Below, piece after piece: positions 16,095 through 25,056 of a stretch of DNA of 64,000 nucleotides; position 1 is the first letter of the stretch; every line of letters begins with the position of its first letter. This stretch comes from Microcaldota archaeon (GTDB lineage Archaea; Micrarchaeota; Micrarchaeia; Micrarchaeales; CABMGC01): assembly GCA_028866995.1 (NCBI GenBank), contig JAGWHD010000001.1, positions 273,030 through 337,029 on the forward strand. Direction: 5' to 3'. The position numbers and the translations under genes were made by a program. Under the pieces are notes generated by a model. That model had not been told where the DNA came from and searched no databases. It worked only from the letters and a program-made list of their open reading frames with translations.

Positions 16095-16706
16095 ATGATA
16101 AAGGGGATAATCTTCGACATTGGAGGGGTCATAGTCAGGTGGGACAACAGGACCTATTACAGTTACTTGGGGAGGGTGAGCGGGATCCCTGCAAACAAGG
16201 TCGGGAAGATAGTCGATGGGATAAGCGTAAGGCACGGTTTCGAGAGCGGCAAGATGACGGTGTCGGGATTCGAGGGCCTTCTGGCGAAGAGGTTCGGGAT
16301 AAGCAAAAGGAAGGTGAAGTGGTTCCACTACTACAAGACCAAGATGAGGGTGGACAGGAGGGTAATCGCCGTGGCCAGGGAGCTGCACAAGAGCCATGTG
16401 ACGGCTTATCTCAGCAACATAGACAAGATGAGGCACAGCTACACGAGGCATGTAATGGACACCAAGGTCTTCGACTACGCATTCGCGTCGTTCGCGATAG
16501 GCTGCATCAAGCCAAACATCAGGATATACAGATATGCAGTAAGGAAGATGGGGATGAAGCCCGACGAGCTGCTATTCATAGACAACATGAGGGAGAACGT
16601 TGCAGGAGCGAGGAAGGCTGGGCTCAGGTCCTTCCAGTTCACAGGAATCGCGAACCTGAGGAGGAGGCTGCAGAGGATGGGTCTCCTGGGTTCAAAATAT
16701 AAATGA
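16095..16706 (+). CDS. HAD superfamily hydrolase
   Basis: A 203-residue HAD protein of the haloacid dehalogenase/epoxide hydrolase-like branch. Motif I is IIFDIGGVIV (nucleophile Asp near residue 8), motif II YLSNID, motif III Lys in GCIKPNIRIY and motif IV FIDNMRENVAGARKAG. A helical cap lies between motifs I and II. The usual second Asp of phosphatases in motif I is Gly (DIGGV), as in many sequences of this branch. It is probably cotranscribed with proline dehydrogenase, but a link in function is not evident. Confidence 0.84.
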   Translation: MIKGIIFDIGGVIVRWDNRTYYSYLGRVSGIPANKVGKIVDGISVRHGFESGKMTVSGFEGLLAKRFGISKRKVKWFHYYKTKMRVDRRVIAVARELHKSHVTAYLSNIDKMRHSYTRHVMDTKVFDYAFASFAIGCIKPNIRIYRYAVRKMGMKPDELLFIDNMRENVAGARKAGLRSFQFTGIANLRRRLQRMGLLGSKYK

Positions 16707-16735
16707 ATACGGCAATATAGCTTAGGTGCTTCCCT

Positions 16736-18184
16736 TTGGACAAGAAGGACGAGAACGAGTACATAACCGTAAAGAAGAGTGAGAACTTCTCCGAGTGGTA
16801 CTCGCAGGTGATAATAAAATCCGGCTTTGTAGACCACAGCGAGGTCTCTGGCTGCCTCGTCTTCAGGCCCTCTGCATATGGCGCGTGGCAGATAGTCGTT
16901 GGGGCCATCGACAAATTGTTCCGCGAGGATGGCATAGAGAACGTATACTTCCCGTTGCTTATACCAGAGAAGTTCCTGAGGAAGGAGCAGGAGCACCTGG
17001 AAGGGTTCAGCCCTGAGGTTGCATGGGTGACGCAGACCGGAGACACGGAACTTGAGGAGAGGCTCGCCATAAGGCCGACATCAGAGACCATAATGTATGC
17101 AAGCTACTCGAAGTGGATAAGGTCATGGAGAGATCTTCCTATGCGCTACAACCAGTGGAACAACGTGCTGAGATGGGAATTCAAGCACCCAACGCCTTTC
17201 ATAAGGAGCAGGGAGTTCCTCTGGAACGAGGGCCATACGGTATTCGCGACAGAGAAAGAGGCATACGCCGAAGGAGAGGTAATCCTTGGCATATACAACA
17301 AGGTGCTCTTGGAATATCTGGCTCTCCCGGGCATACCTGGGAAAAAGACAGACAAGGAGAAGTTCGCGGGTGCGCTGGAGAGCCACAGCATAGAGCACAT
17401 AATGCCTGATGGATGGGCGATACAGGGTCCGGACTGGCACTTCGACGGCCAGAACTTCGCGAAGGCATTCGATATAAAGTTCTTGGACAAGGAGGGGAAG
17501 ACGCAGTACGCATGGCAGAACACCTTCGCGATAAGCACTAGAGAGCTCGGTGTCATGGTATCGGTGCACGGGGATGACAAAGGCCTTGTCCTGCCTCCGA
17601 GGGTCGCGTACATCCAGGTCGTCATCGTGCCGATATACAAGAAGGACAACCAAGGCAAGGTCAATGAGTATGCTGAATCAGTATTCAAGAGGATAAGGAA
17701 GGAGTTCAGGGCAAGAATGGACCATAGGGACGGATACAGCCCTGGATTCAAGTTCAACGAGTGGGAGATGAAGGGAGTACCCATAAGGATTGAGATTGGC
17801 GAAAGGGACATGGCGAAGGATATGGCGGTGCTGGCGCTGAGGGACACCGGAGAGAAGAAGGAGGTCAAGGTAGAGGATATCGCAAAGACGCTGGCAGCAG
17901 AGCTCGATGCGATGCACGCAAGAATGCTTGCTAAGGCCGAGAAGTTCCTAAAGGACAACACGCACCATGCTGGCAGCTACGAAGAGCTGAAGAGGATTCT
18001 CAAGGAGAAGGGAGGGATAGTCGGCGCGCCGTGGTGCGGCTCAAGGAAGTGCGAGGACAAGGTAAAGGACGAGATAGGTGCGAAGATAACCAATATACCG
18101 TACCACCAGAAGAAAGAGGATAAGAAATGCGTGGTATGCGGTGAGAAGGCTGATTCGCTGGCGAACTTCGCAAGATCATATTAG
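16736..18184 (+). CDS. proS: Prolyl-tRNA synthetase
   Basis: A 482-residue class II aminoacyl-tRNA synthetase that charges tRNA-Pro. Seen are motif 2 (RYNQWNNVLRWEFKHPTPFI with RSREFLWNEGH), the proline-binding QGPDWHFDGQNFAKAFDI, motif 3 GVMVSVHGDDKGLVLPPRVA, and the archaeal/eukaryal-type C-terminal zinc domain with CGSRKCED and CVVCG. There is no bacterial editing insertion. The start is a TTG at 16736 preceded by GGTG (16726-16729). It lies just downstream of the proline dehydrogenase/HAD pair. Confidence 0.96.
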   Translation: MDKKDENEYITVKKSENFSEWYSQVIIKSGFVDHSEVSGCLVFRPSAYGAWQIVVGAIDKLFREDGIENVYFPLLIPEKFLRKEQEHLEGFSPEVAWVTQTGDTELEERLAIRPTSETIMYASYSKWIRSWRDLPMRYNQWNNVLRWEFKHPTPFIRSREFLWNEGHTVFATEKEAYAEGEVILGIYNKVLLEYLALPGIPGKKTDKEKFAGALESHSIEHIMPDGWAIQGPDWHFDGQNFAKAFDIKFLDKEGKTQYAWQNTFAISTRELGVMVSVHGDDKGLVLPPRVAYIQVVIVPIYKKDNQGKVNEYAESVFKRIRKEFRARMDHRDGYSPGFKFNEWEMKGVPIRIEIGERDMAKDMAVLALRDTGEKKEVKVEDIAKTLAAELDAMHARMLAKAEKFLKDNTHHAGSYEELKRILKEKGGIVGAPWCGSRKCEDKVKDEIGAKITNIPYHQKKEDKKCVVCGEKADSLANFARSY

Positions 18185-18299
18185 TTTCAGAGACTCTCTT
18201 TCTCATCACTGGTCAGAAATACCTCATCTCATCATCAACAGTATGCTAGACGGAGGCGCAGTATTTATTCCTATGCAGGGCCTATGATTAAGCGAGGCC

Positions 18300-18905
18300 A
18301 TGATACAGAACCATTTCACCACGCATGTCTGGAAGAAAGGCGAGATCAGGTGGACCTTCAGCGTCTTTCCTGATGACAAGGTAAGGGACATGATAGCTTC
18401 CTACCAGAGGCATCTGGACAGGAAGGTCATCTTCGCGCCAATACCAAGGAAATGGCTTCACATGACCATACTTTCGCTTGGAAATGTGGAGGAGATAACT
18501 AACGAGGAAGCAAGCAGGATAGCCGACAGGCTGCAAGGACCTTGCAGGAGGATGAGGATGCCCAGGCTCACAGTTGGGCCGTGGTGGAGCTGGTCCGGAA
18601 GCCCTGAGATACAGGTAAGGCCGGAGCCACCTATCAGGGAGCTGTTCGGTGAGGTGATCAAAGCATCGAAAGCGGTCCTTGGTAGCAGGATGCCCATCCA
18701 CAGCATGGCGTTCATACCGCACATATCCATGGCATATTCAAGGGACTACTACAAGACACAGCTGGTCGACAGAGAGCTTGAAAGGCTGAGGATAAAGGAT
18801 GTGGGATTCAGGGCCAGGAAGCTCTCGCTGGTAAGGCAGGCGCAGACGCCCCCGTATTACCAATGGAGGGAGTACGAGGAGATAGAACTGGGCCAGGCTG
18901 ATTGA
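18300..18905 (+). CDS. 2H phosphoesterase (2'-5' RNA ligase-like)
   Basis: A 201-residue protein with the two His signatures of the 2H superfamily: HMTILSLG (residues about 59-66) and HISMAYS (about 141-147). Members hydrolyse 2',3'-cyclic phosphates or 2'-5' linkages in RNA; the bacterial and archaeal ThpR/LigT type was first seen as a 2'-5' RNA ligase. It could act on tRNA halves or cyclic phosphate ends in RNA processing. It stands alone, with an upstream gap of 115 bp. Confidence 0.82.
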   Translation: MIQNHFTTHVWKKGEIRWTFSVFPDDKVRDMIASYQRHLDRKVIFAPIPRKWLHMTILSLGNVEEITNEEASRIADRLQGPCRRMRMPRLTVGPWWSWSGSPEIQVRPEPPIRELFGEVIKASKAVLGSRMPIHSMAFIPHISMAYSRDYYKTQLVDRELERLRIKDVGFRARKLSLVRQAQTPPYYQWREYEEIELGQAD

Positions 18906-18928
18906 GTATTAATTGGAAGGAAATGCAA

Positions 18929-18948
18929 GGGTTGGGATGGGTTGGGAT
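18929..18948 (+). repeat. Perfect 10-bp tandem repeat with G-quadruplex pattern
   Basis: GGGTTGGGAT occurs twice in tandem, giving four G3 runs each separated by two bases. It is enclosed by a 6-bp inverted repeat GCAAGG (18925-18930) and CCTTGC (18956-18961). The surrounding 18906-19193 gap contains no gene: apart from this element I see only AT-rich DNA, a short ATCCG/CGGAT hairpin near 19096-19121 and a TATA-like CTTTAATATATG (about 19155-19166). Confidence 0.6.
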
Positions 18949-19193
18949 AAATAGACCTTGCACACCGTTCCAAATATATTACTCAGCCTATATTTATATA
19001 CCCTGTTTTTTGTGCAAATATTTGAGATTCCTTTGTTATTTTGTAACTAAAATGATTACATTGACAGTCGAAATCGAATAGCAACAAAACCATCCGATAA
19101 GTGGAGGTTCCGACGGATTATGGTAAATTCGTCAATCAACTTATCGAAGATGCTCTTTAATATATGAAAAACTGGCTATTTGTTTTGGTACTT

Positions 19194-19886
19194 ATGAAAG
19201 GCAATACGAAGGCGGTTCCCCTTAGAGGGAACTTCGGTGAAATGGATAGGCAGATTGTAGACACTTTGGCCAAGGCCTTAAGGCTTCGCTATGCAGACGT
19301 GAGACTGGAGGATGGCGCTCTGGTGCTATCTGGTGGCACGTCCGTGATTGACCCAGTAAGGATAACAAGTGCTAGAATAAAGCCGTTTTATGAAGAGTTT
19401 GAACGAAGGAAGAGGGCAATTTCTCGGATGCTACTGCCTCGAGAGTTCAAGGATGAGAGGGAATACGATAACTATGTGATTAAACCTCTATTACGACCTT
19501 TGGCGGGCGATATCAGGAGACACCCTGAGCAGTATCATGCTGTTGAGGGGAGCATATCCGCATTTGATGCCACCATGAAAGGGAGAGCTGTGGAGTTCAT
19601 TAAAACGCCGGTCTATAGGATTGCGGACTCTTTTCTGGCAAGGCCATTGGCGGGAGTGGCGATCGGCGCGTCGATTGCAGTAGCCGGAGTTGTCAATGCT
19701 GCTGAGGGCGTGATGGTGAAGGACGTTGCTGTTTATGGAGGCCAAGCTGCAATGCATGTAGAGCACTTCACGACTCAAGGAAACGTTGGGCTTGGATTGC
19801 TTGCTGCTGGGTTGGCCGGTTCTTTCCTTAGCGGATGGAGATTTATCTTCTACAGCGATGATCCTGGCGTCAAGTTGGCTAAATGA
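19194..19886 (+). CDS. Hypothetical protein next to tRNA-Gln
   Basis: A 230-residue protein I do not recognise. The N-terminal two thirds are soluble and charged (YADVRLEDGALVLSGGTSV, YEEFERRKRAISRMLLPREF). Two Gly/Ala-rich hydrophobic stretches follow near the C-terminus (LAGVAIGASIAVAGVVNAAE and NVGLGLLAAGLAGSFLSGW). The frame is open from 19164, but the TATA-like sequence at about 19155 favours the ATG at 19194. Codon use is less G/C-biased than in the neighbours and it stands alone beside a tRNA 3' end, so transfer is possible. Confidence 0.6.
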   Translation: MKGNTKAVPLRGNFGEMDRQIVDTLAKALRLRYADVRLEDGALVLSGGTSVIDPVRITSARIKPFYEEFERRKRAISRMLLPREFKDEREYDNYVIKPLLRPLAGDIRRHPEQYHAVEGSISAFDATMKGRAVEFIKTPVYRIADSFLARPLAGVAIGASIAVAGVVNAAEGVMVKDVAVYGGQAAMHVEHFTTQGNVGLGLLAAGLAGSFLSGWRFIFYSDDPGVKLAK

Positions 19887-19911
19887 CATCGCCAACAGAC
19901 AGAGTAGCTCA

Positions 19912-19984
19912 TAGTCCCGACCAGATTCGAACTGGTGTTCAGGGGTCCAAAGCCCCTTGTACTTGGCCACTATACGACGGGACT
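19912..19984 (-). tRNA. tRNA-Gln (TTG)
   Basis: A 73-nt intronless gene. The acceptor AGTCCCG pairs with CGGGACT, discriminator A, no encoded CCA. The anticodon arm is AGGGG-CTTTGGA-CCCCT with anticodon TTG and the T-arm ACCAG-TTCGAAT-CTGGT is canonical. A TATA-like TTATTTATAG on the minus strand near 20008-20018 precedes it. In archaea Gln-tRNA is usually made by amidation of Glu-tRNA. Confidence 0.95.
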
Positions 19985-20023
19985 ACGGATAGCTATCCGC
20001 ATAACAGCTATAAATAATAAGAC

Positions 20024-20776
20024 TCAGCGCCTGCCTATCGCTGCTATCTCGCTTACCTTGCCGAAGTCAAGGAGCTCCCCTTCGCCTATGCATATAGCTT
20101 CCATCGGCCCCACATCAAGCATCTTCTTGAATACAGGCGAGTTCTCCCCCAAATGCCCAACAGCGACGTCTATGCCCTCTGCGAAGTAGTTCATTGCGGG
20201 CAGTATGATTATCTCCCTTTTATCCCTTGTCTTGCCGTATAGGAAGCACTTGAGCTTCTCCTTTATGCCAAGCTTGTTGTAGATCCCTATTGCAGGATGG
20301 AGATGCCCCATCACCAGGAACTTCGCGTCCTTGTCCTTTGGCAATTCCTCACCGTGGAAGAACAGGAACCCATCCATCAGCGCCTCCTGCCTGTATAGCT
20401 TGATGCTTGATGATTTCTCGTACCTGTCTATGAAGTTGTCATGGTTGCCCTTGACCAGGTCTATGTATTTCAGCTTCAGTTCTTCCCTCAGGAACTTGGT
20501 GAACTCGTAGAACTCGTTGAACTCCTCGACGTGGACATCGGAGAACTCGTTCTTTATGTCCCCGTCTATGATTATCCTGTCGGCCTTTGTCATCTCTATG
20601 GCCTTCTTTATCGTCTTCTTTATGTTCCTGAGATTGACCTTCGGCAGGAACGTCCCTCTGTCTGCCATTACACCTTCGTATCCCAGATGAAGGTCCGAGC
20701 AGACTATCGCGTTGAGCTTCTTTATGTAAAGGACAGGCAAGCCTTCAAGGGCCTCGACTCCCTCTGCTATCTTCAT
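20024..20776 (-). CDS. Metallophosphoesterase (COG1407), partner of Lhr helicase
   Basis: A 250-residue calcineurin-like phosphoesterase with all core metal motifs: SDLHLG, IIDGDIKNEF, VKGNHDNF, HGEE and MGHLHPAIG. It matches the COG1407 group of archaeal and bacterial phosphoesterases found beside Lhr helicases in DNA repair clusters. Its ATG overlaps the stop of the helicase gene (TGATG), so expression is coupled. It probably acts as a nuclease or phosphatase on DNA ends opened by the helicase; that role is inferred from the pairing. Confidence 0.86.
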   Translation of the reverse strand: MKIAEGVEALEGLPVLYIKKLNAIVCSDLHLGYEGVMADRGTFLPKVNLRNIKKTIKKAIEMTKADRIIIDGDIKNEFSDVHVEEFNEFYEFTKFLREELKLKYIDLVKGNHDNFIDRYEKSSSIKLYRQEALMDGFLFFHGEELPKDKDAKFLVMGHLHPAIGIYNKLGIKEKLKCFLYGKTRDKREIIILPAMNYFAEGIDVAVGHLGENSPVFKKMLDVGPMEAICIGEGELLDFGKVSEIAAIGRR

Positions 20777-23430
20777 CAGAACATCTTCTTTATCTTAGAC
20801 ATTACCTGCTTGTGCAACTCTCTTATGTGCTTCCTCCTGTCCTTCATCATGACTATGTCGGCTTCCCCGAAGGTTATCATGTTGTGCGAGAATGGCGAAG
20901 GCACCGTAGTCTCTATCAGCTGGTATGTTATCTCCTCCTTCGACATCCGTCTGAGTATGTCCTCGGCCTTAGGCAGGTCCATCACGTCGTCGAATATCTC
21001 CCTGTATGTCTCCTTTATTATCGGGAAGTCGGGATCTATCTCCTCGGCTGCCTTGAAGACCAGTTGAGCGTTAATCTGCTGCCTCCTGACGCTTATCTTC
21101 CTGCCCTTGTAGTTCCTGAGGACCATGAAGCCCCTCGCGGCGCAGTACCTGAACCGCCTCTTCATCATCTCCGTCCTCTTTATGTTCTCCTTGAGCATCT
21201 CGCGTATGTTGACAGTGGACATCTCCTTGAGGAAGATGTCTATGTCGCGCTTCTTGATGTCTATACCAGACTCGGTTATTATCACGAAGCCGTTGTCGAC
21301 TATGTTGATGCCTATCTCTGTCTCGTACCTGTCGCCAAGGTATATCGCTAATATCCTTGAGAGCGCGTCGTTGACCCTTCTTCCGTAGAGGCTGTGGAAT
21401 ATTACGTAGTTCCTGTCCTGCTCCTTGTCCTTGGTCTTCTCTATGAGCATGTGGTGGTCATTGGGTATTGCCTTCGCGTACAGCAGCTGCTCCATGAAGT
21501 ACCTGAATATGGAGTTCCTCGCATTGTCGTCTATCGGCATGTCCTTTAGTATCTTTATGTCGTCTATCTCCTTCTTCGGCTTCCCCGATATCAGGCTCAT
21601 CAGCTTCCTGCTCTTCGTGTACTCGGCAAGCTCCTTCGCGAGCTGCTCCCTGAACCTGCCTATCTCTATCGCAAGCTCGTACGTGAGCGGCAGCTGCTCC
21701 GAGTACCATGGAGGTATGGTAGGTATCTCGCCGGATGCGTCGCTGACTATGCACCTCATCACCCTTGAGTACTCGAACTTGTACCTGTGGCCGCCGAGGA
21801 CGAACACGTCTCCAGGCTTGAGCCTCATCATGAACTCCTCCTCTATGTTGCCTATCCACTTGTTCTCCGTAGTGAAGACGTCGATGGCGACATCGTCAGG
21901 TATCGCGCCCAAGTTGAGGAAGTATATCAGCTTCGTCAGCTTGCCCCTCCTGCCGAACGTCCCCTCATTTTCGTCGTACCATATCTTGCCGTAGACCCTC
22001 CTGCTTTCAAGGCCCACGTACTTGCCTGAGAGGTAGTTTATCAGGGCCATGAAGTCCCCCCTTGGAAGGGTGTGGTAGGGGTAGGACCTCCTTATGACAT
22101 TGTAGGCCTCGTCAAGCTTCCATTTCTTGTTCTGCGACATCCCGACTATGTGCTGCGATAGTATGTCCAGCGCGTTCTTTGGTGTCTGGAACCTGTCCAG
22201 ATGCCTCTTCTTAGCGGCATCCAGCATTACTGAGCATTCGACGAGGTCATCCCTGTTGGTGACTATCGTCTCTCCCCTTGCTATGTCCATGAAGCCGTGA
22301 CCCGACCTGCCGAACCTCTGGACCGCTCTTGCCACGCTCTTCGGGCTTCCCAGCTGGATCACGTTGTCTATGTACCCTATGTCTATGCCGAGCTCGAGGC
22401 TGGTCGATGACACCACGCACTTGAGCTCCCCCTTCTTGAGCATCTCCTCTACCCCCAGCCTCATGTCCCTTGACAGGGAGCCGTGGTGCGCCGCTATTGA
22501 CTCCTCATTATACTTGTAGCTCTTCATGAGGTTGTATACCACCCTCTCGGTGCCGCTCCTTGTGTTGGTGAATATCAGCGTAGTCTTGTTCTTCTTGATT
22601 ATCGAGTTGAGCATCTTGTATATGCTCCCTTCTATGACGCCGTCAGTGGCATTGACTATGTCGCTGACCGGGCTCATGGCCATGAACTCCATCTTCTTGT
22701 CCCATGTCGCGTCCACTATGTAGCAGTCCCGCTCCTCGCCGTTGTCCTTGTACCCAACAAGAAACCTTGCGGCATCTTCCAAAGGGGAGAGAGTTGCGCC
22801 GAGGCCTATCCTGACGAAGTCGTGGCCTATCATCTCAGCAAGCCTCTCTATGGACATCGATAGGTGCACTCCGCGCTTGTTGTTTGCGAGCTCGTGGAGC
22901 TCGTCTATTATGAGGTACCTGAGCCCCCTGAAGTGCTCAGAGAACCTCTGCGAGTTGATCAGTATCGCAAGGCTCTCCGGGGTCGTCACCAGTATGTGAG
23001 GAGGATGGGCAAGCATCTGCTGCCTCTCTTTGGTTGTGGTGTCGCCAGTCCTCGTAGCCACTCTCACCTTGGATATGTCAAGCGTCATCTGCGAGTAGAT
23101 CTCCTGAAGGGGCACCGAGAGGTTCTTGTATATGTCGTTGTTCAGCGCCCTGAGCGGCGAGACGTATATGCAGTACACCTTCTCCTCTAGCCTTCCTTTC
23201 AGTGACAGGTCCATGAGCTCGCTCATTATGGTTATGAAGGCGGAGAAGGTCTTGCCTGAGCCAGTCGGGGCCGTTATCAGAAGGTTGCGCTGCTCGCTGA
23301 TCAGCTTCAGCGAGTACTTCTGCGGCGGCGTAAGCTCCTTGTACTTCTTCTCGAACCATTCTCTTATGAATATGTTGAGGTGGCTCAGGCTCTCCTCCTT
23401 TGTGAACGGCTTGGTGTAGTTTGTTATCAT
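20776..23430 (-). CDS. Lhr-type ATP-dependent DNA helicase
   Basis: An 884-residue superfamily 2 helicase with the Lhr core layout. Visible are Walker A TAPTGSGKTFSAF, TTPESLAIL (Ib), IIDELHEL (the DEAH-box position reads DELH), GLGATLSP (III), VVSSTSLELGIDIGYID (V) and RFGRSGHG (VI). After the two RecA domains come the winged helix and the Lhr-specific DNA-binding region. Lhr unwinds branched and RNA-DNA hybrid duplexes in repair of stalled forks. The length is that of Lhr-core proteins without the long bacterial C-terminal extension. Coupled to the metallophosphoesterase. Confidence 0.93.
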   Translation of the reverse strand: MITNYTKPFTKEESLSHLNIFIREWFEKKYKELTPPQKYSLKLISEQRNLLITAPTGSGKTFSAFITIMSELMDLSLKGRLEEKVYCIYVSPLRALNNDIYKNLSVPLQEIYSQMTLDISKVRVATRTGDTTTKERQQMLAHPPHILVTTPESLAILINSQRFSEHFRGLRYLIIDELHELANNKRGVHLSMSIERLAEMIGHDFVRIGLGATLSPLEDAARFLVGYKDNGEERDCYIVDATWDKKMEFMAMSPVSDIVNATDGVIEGSIYKMLNSIIKKNKTTLIFTNTRSGTERVVYNLMKSYKYNEESIAAHHGSLSRDMRLGVEEMLKKGELKCVVSSTSLELGIDIGYIDNVIQLGSPKSVARAVQRFGRSGHGFMDIARGETIVTNRDDLVECSVMLDAAKKRHLDRFQTPKNALDILSQHIVGMSQNKKWKLDEAYNVIRRSYPYHTLPRGDFMALINYLSGKYVGLESRRVYGKIWYDENEGTFGRRGKLTKLIYFLNLGAIPDDVAIDVFTTENKWIGNIEEEFMMRLKPGDVFVLGGHRYKFEYSRVMRCIVSDASGEIPTIPPWYSEQLPLTYELAIEIGRFREQLAKELAEYTKSRKLMSLISGKPKKEIDDIKILKDMPIDDNARNSIFRYFMEQLLYAKAIPNDHHMLIEKTKDKEQDRNYVIFHSLYGRRVNDALSRILAIYLGDRYETEIGINIVDNGFVIITESGIDIKKRDIDIFLKEMSTVNIREMLKENIKRTEMMKRRFRYCAARGFMVLRNYKGRKISVRRQQINAQLVFKAAEEIDPDFPIIKETYREIFDDVMDLPKAEDILRRMSKEEITYQLIETTVPSPFSHNMITFGEADIVMMKDRRKHIRELHKQVMSKIKKMF

Positions 23431-23490
23431 GTTACCTGACCACTGGACAAAACATTTAAATTATGCGGGGCAATCTATTGTGTGAGATTT

Positions 23491-23742
23491 ATGGCTTCTA
23501 AGAAAAGCGGGAAGAGCAAGAGCTCGAAGAAGCTACAAGCATTCAATAGGTCGCAGGAAATATATAAGCTTTTGGAGAAGGGTATCATCGTAAACGAGGC
23601 CCTTTCGAGCAGCACTGGCGACAGGCCCGAAGAGGACGCGCATGTGTCGGAACTTCTGGGCATGGCGGCAGAAGATGAGGGTACGGGCACAAGGCGCTCC
23701 GGCAAGAAGAAAGCGAAGAAACCGGGCAAGCGTGGCCGATGA
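23491..23742 (+). CDS. Small basic protein (83 aa)
   Basis: An 83-residue protein with a Lys/Ser-rich start (MASKKSGKSKSSKKLQ), a short helical middle (FNRSQEIYKLLEKGIIVNEA) and a very basic end (RRSGKKKAKKPGKRGR). It may bind nucleic acid. The TATA-like TTTAAATTA at about 23454-23462 places transcription near 23484, so either a GTG at 23482 or the ATG at 23491 could begin a leaderless frame. Convergent with the response regulator gene, 9 bp away. No family recognised. Confidence 0.6.
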   Translation: MASKKSGKSKSSKKLQAFNRSQEIYKLLEKGIIVNEALSSSTGDRPEEDAHVSELLGMAAEDEGTGTRRSGKKKAKKPGKRGR

Positions 23743-23751
23743 CTGCTGCCT

Positions 23752-24945
23752 TCAGTCCTCCTTCTCCTCCTTCTTAGACCCTTTGCCGACGTTCAGCCTT
23801 ATCCCGTTCTGCCCCCTTGTTATCGTTATGTCAAGGTCGTCTCCGCCCAGCATGTGCCTGAGCTCCTCGTACGTGTACGAGCCTATATCGTCCTTGTTCT
23901 TGAGTATCTCTGTCCTTCTCTCTATCAGCGGCCCCTTCTCTATGGCGTTGTACTGCAGATCGAGCTTCGGCTCCCCGGCGCCGTATATGTCCTCTATGCC
24001 AAGCTCTATCGGCTTGTAGCCCTCGCTCTGGTATATGAAAGGCGCGACTGCATTGAACTCGGTCTTTATGTCAGCCGACATCTTGTCTATCCACTGCCTG
24101 TTCCCCGCTATGACGAAGTCGTCGCCGTTCAGGAAGCCGACGAACGTGTCCTTCGACTCCCTGACCTTGTCCTGGAGAAGCTGCGAGACGAGCCTGAGTA
24201 TCGTCATTCCTGAATCGTTGCCGAACTTGCTGGCGAACTCCGCCAGCCCTTCCACGCGCAGCCTTCCCAGCTCGTAGGCGTTGTTCGTCTGCTGCACCGC
24301 CTTCTCCACAGCGTCGGATATCTTGTCCTCGTTCGGCAGGTCTATCAGCGGGTCGAACTTCTTGCCCTTCTTCTTCAGGAATATGGTAACCAGGCTGCGC
24401 AGCTCCGTGGGGTCGAACGGCTTCTTGATGTAGTAGTCGGCGCCGTTCTTGATGCCCTTGAACCTGCTTGTCGTGGCGTCCATCGCGCTCACTATTATGA
24501 CTATTATGTCCTTCAGGTTCTGGGTCTTCTTTATCGTCTGGCATATCTCCAGGCCGTCCATTCCCGGGAGCATCAGGTCGAGTATGACAAGGTCGGGCTT
24601 CTCGAACTTTATCTTCTGCAATGCCTCCTTGCCGTCGTACACCTGGGTTATGTCGAAGCCCTTCCCGACAGACAGCGTCATGAGCTTGCTTATGTTCCGG
24701 TCATCTTCGACTACCATTATCCTCCTGAGGAGCTGCTCGTTCTGGAGCATGTAATATGTCAGTATCCCGCCGCTGCTCCTGGACGCTATGGCGCTTGCCT
24801 CCTCCAGCTCCTTGAGGCCCTTCTTGAGCGTCTCCTCGCTAACATCGCTTGATGAAGCTAGGGACCTGAGCTCGTTGTACGTGACCTGCTGCTTGTCGTT
24901 GATTACCGCTATGATGTCGGATTTTATGTTCTCAGTGCCCTCCAT
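23752..24945 (-). CDS. Response regulator: winged helix, REC, degenerate GGDEF-like domain
   Basis: A 397-residue protein. Residues about 1-70 form a winged-helix-like domain. A full receiver domain follows (residues about 74-190) with acidic pair D81-D82, phosphoacceptor D123 in LVILDLMLPGMDG, S153 and K175 in YYIKKPF. The C-terminal domain looks like a nucleotide cyclase fold in which the GGDEF signature reads NGDDF (273-277), and DPLIDLPNE recalls the DPLTGLPNR that opens such domains. It is probably catalytically inactive. A longer frame to 25002 is not used because the TATA lies at about 24973-24986. The likely partner kinase is at 26062. Confidence 0.85.
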   Translation of the reverse strand: MEGTENIKSDIIAVINDKQQVTYNELRSLASSSDVSEETLKKGLKELEEASAIASRSSGGILTYYMLQNEQLLRRIMVVEDDRNISKLMTLSVGKGFDITQVYDGKEALQKIKFEKPDLVILDLMLPGMDGLEICQTIKKTQNLKDIIVIIVSAMDATTSRFKGIKNGADYYIKKPFDPTELRSLVTIFLKKKGKKFDPLIDLPNEDKISDAVEKAVQQTNNAYELGRLRVEGLAEFASKFGNDSGMTILRLVSQLLQDKVRESKDTFVGFLNGDDFVIAGNRQWIDKMSADIKTEFNAVAPFIYQSEGYKPIELGIEDIYGAGEPKLDLQYNAIEKGPLIERRTEILKNKDDIGSYTYEELRHMLGGDDLDITITRGQNGIRLNVGKGSKKEEKED

Positions 24946-25056
24946 TCGATCGCCAGTATACAATGGGTCTGGAAAATATAATATTCCTTTGCTAGCGGCC
25001 ATGGCATTAGCATTGCTTAATAAAAGTTATTGGATATAGATAGCGTTAGTGAAGAG

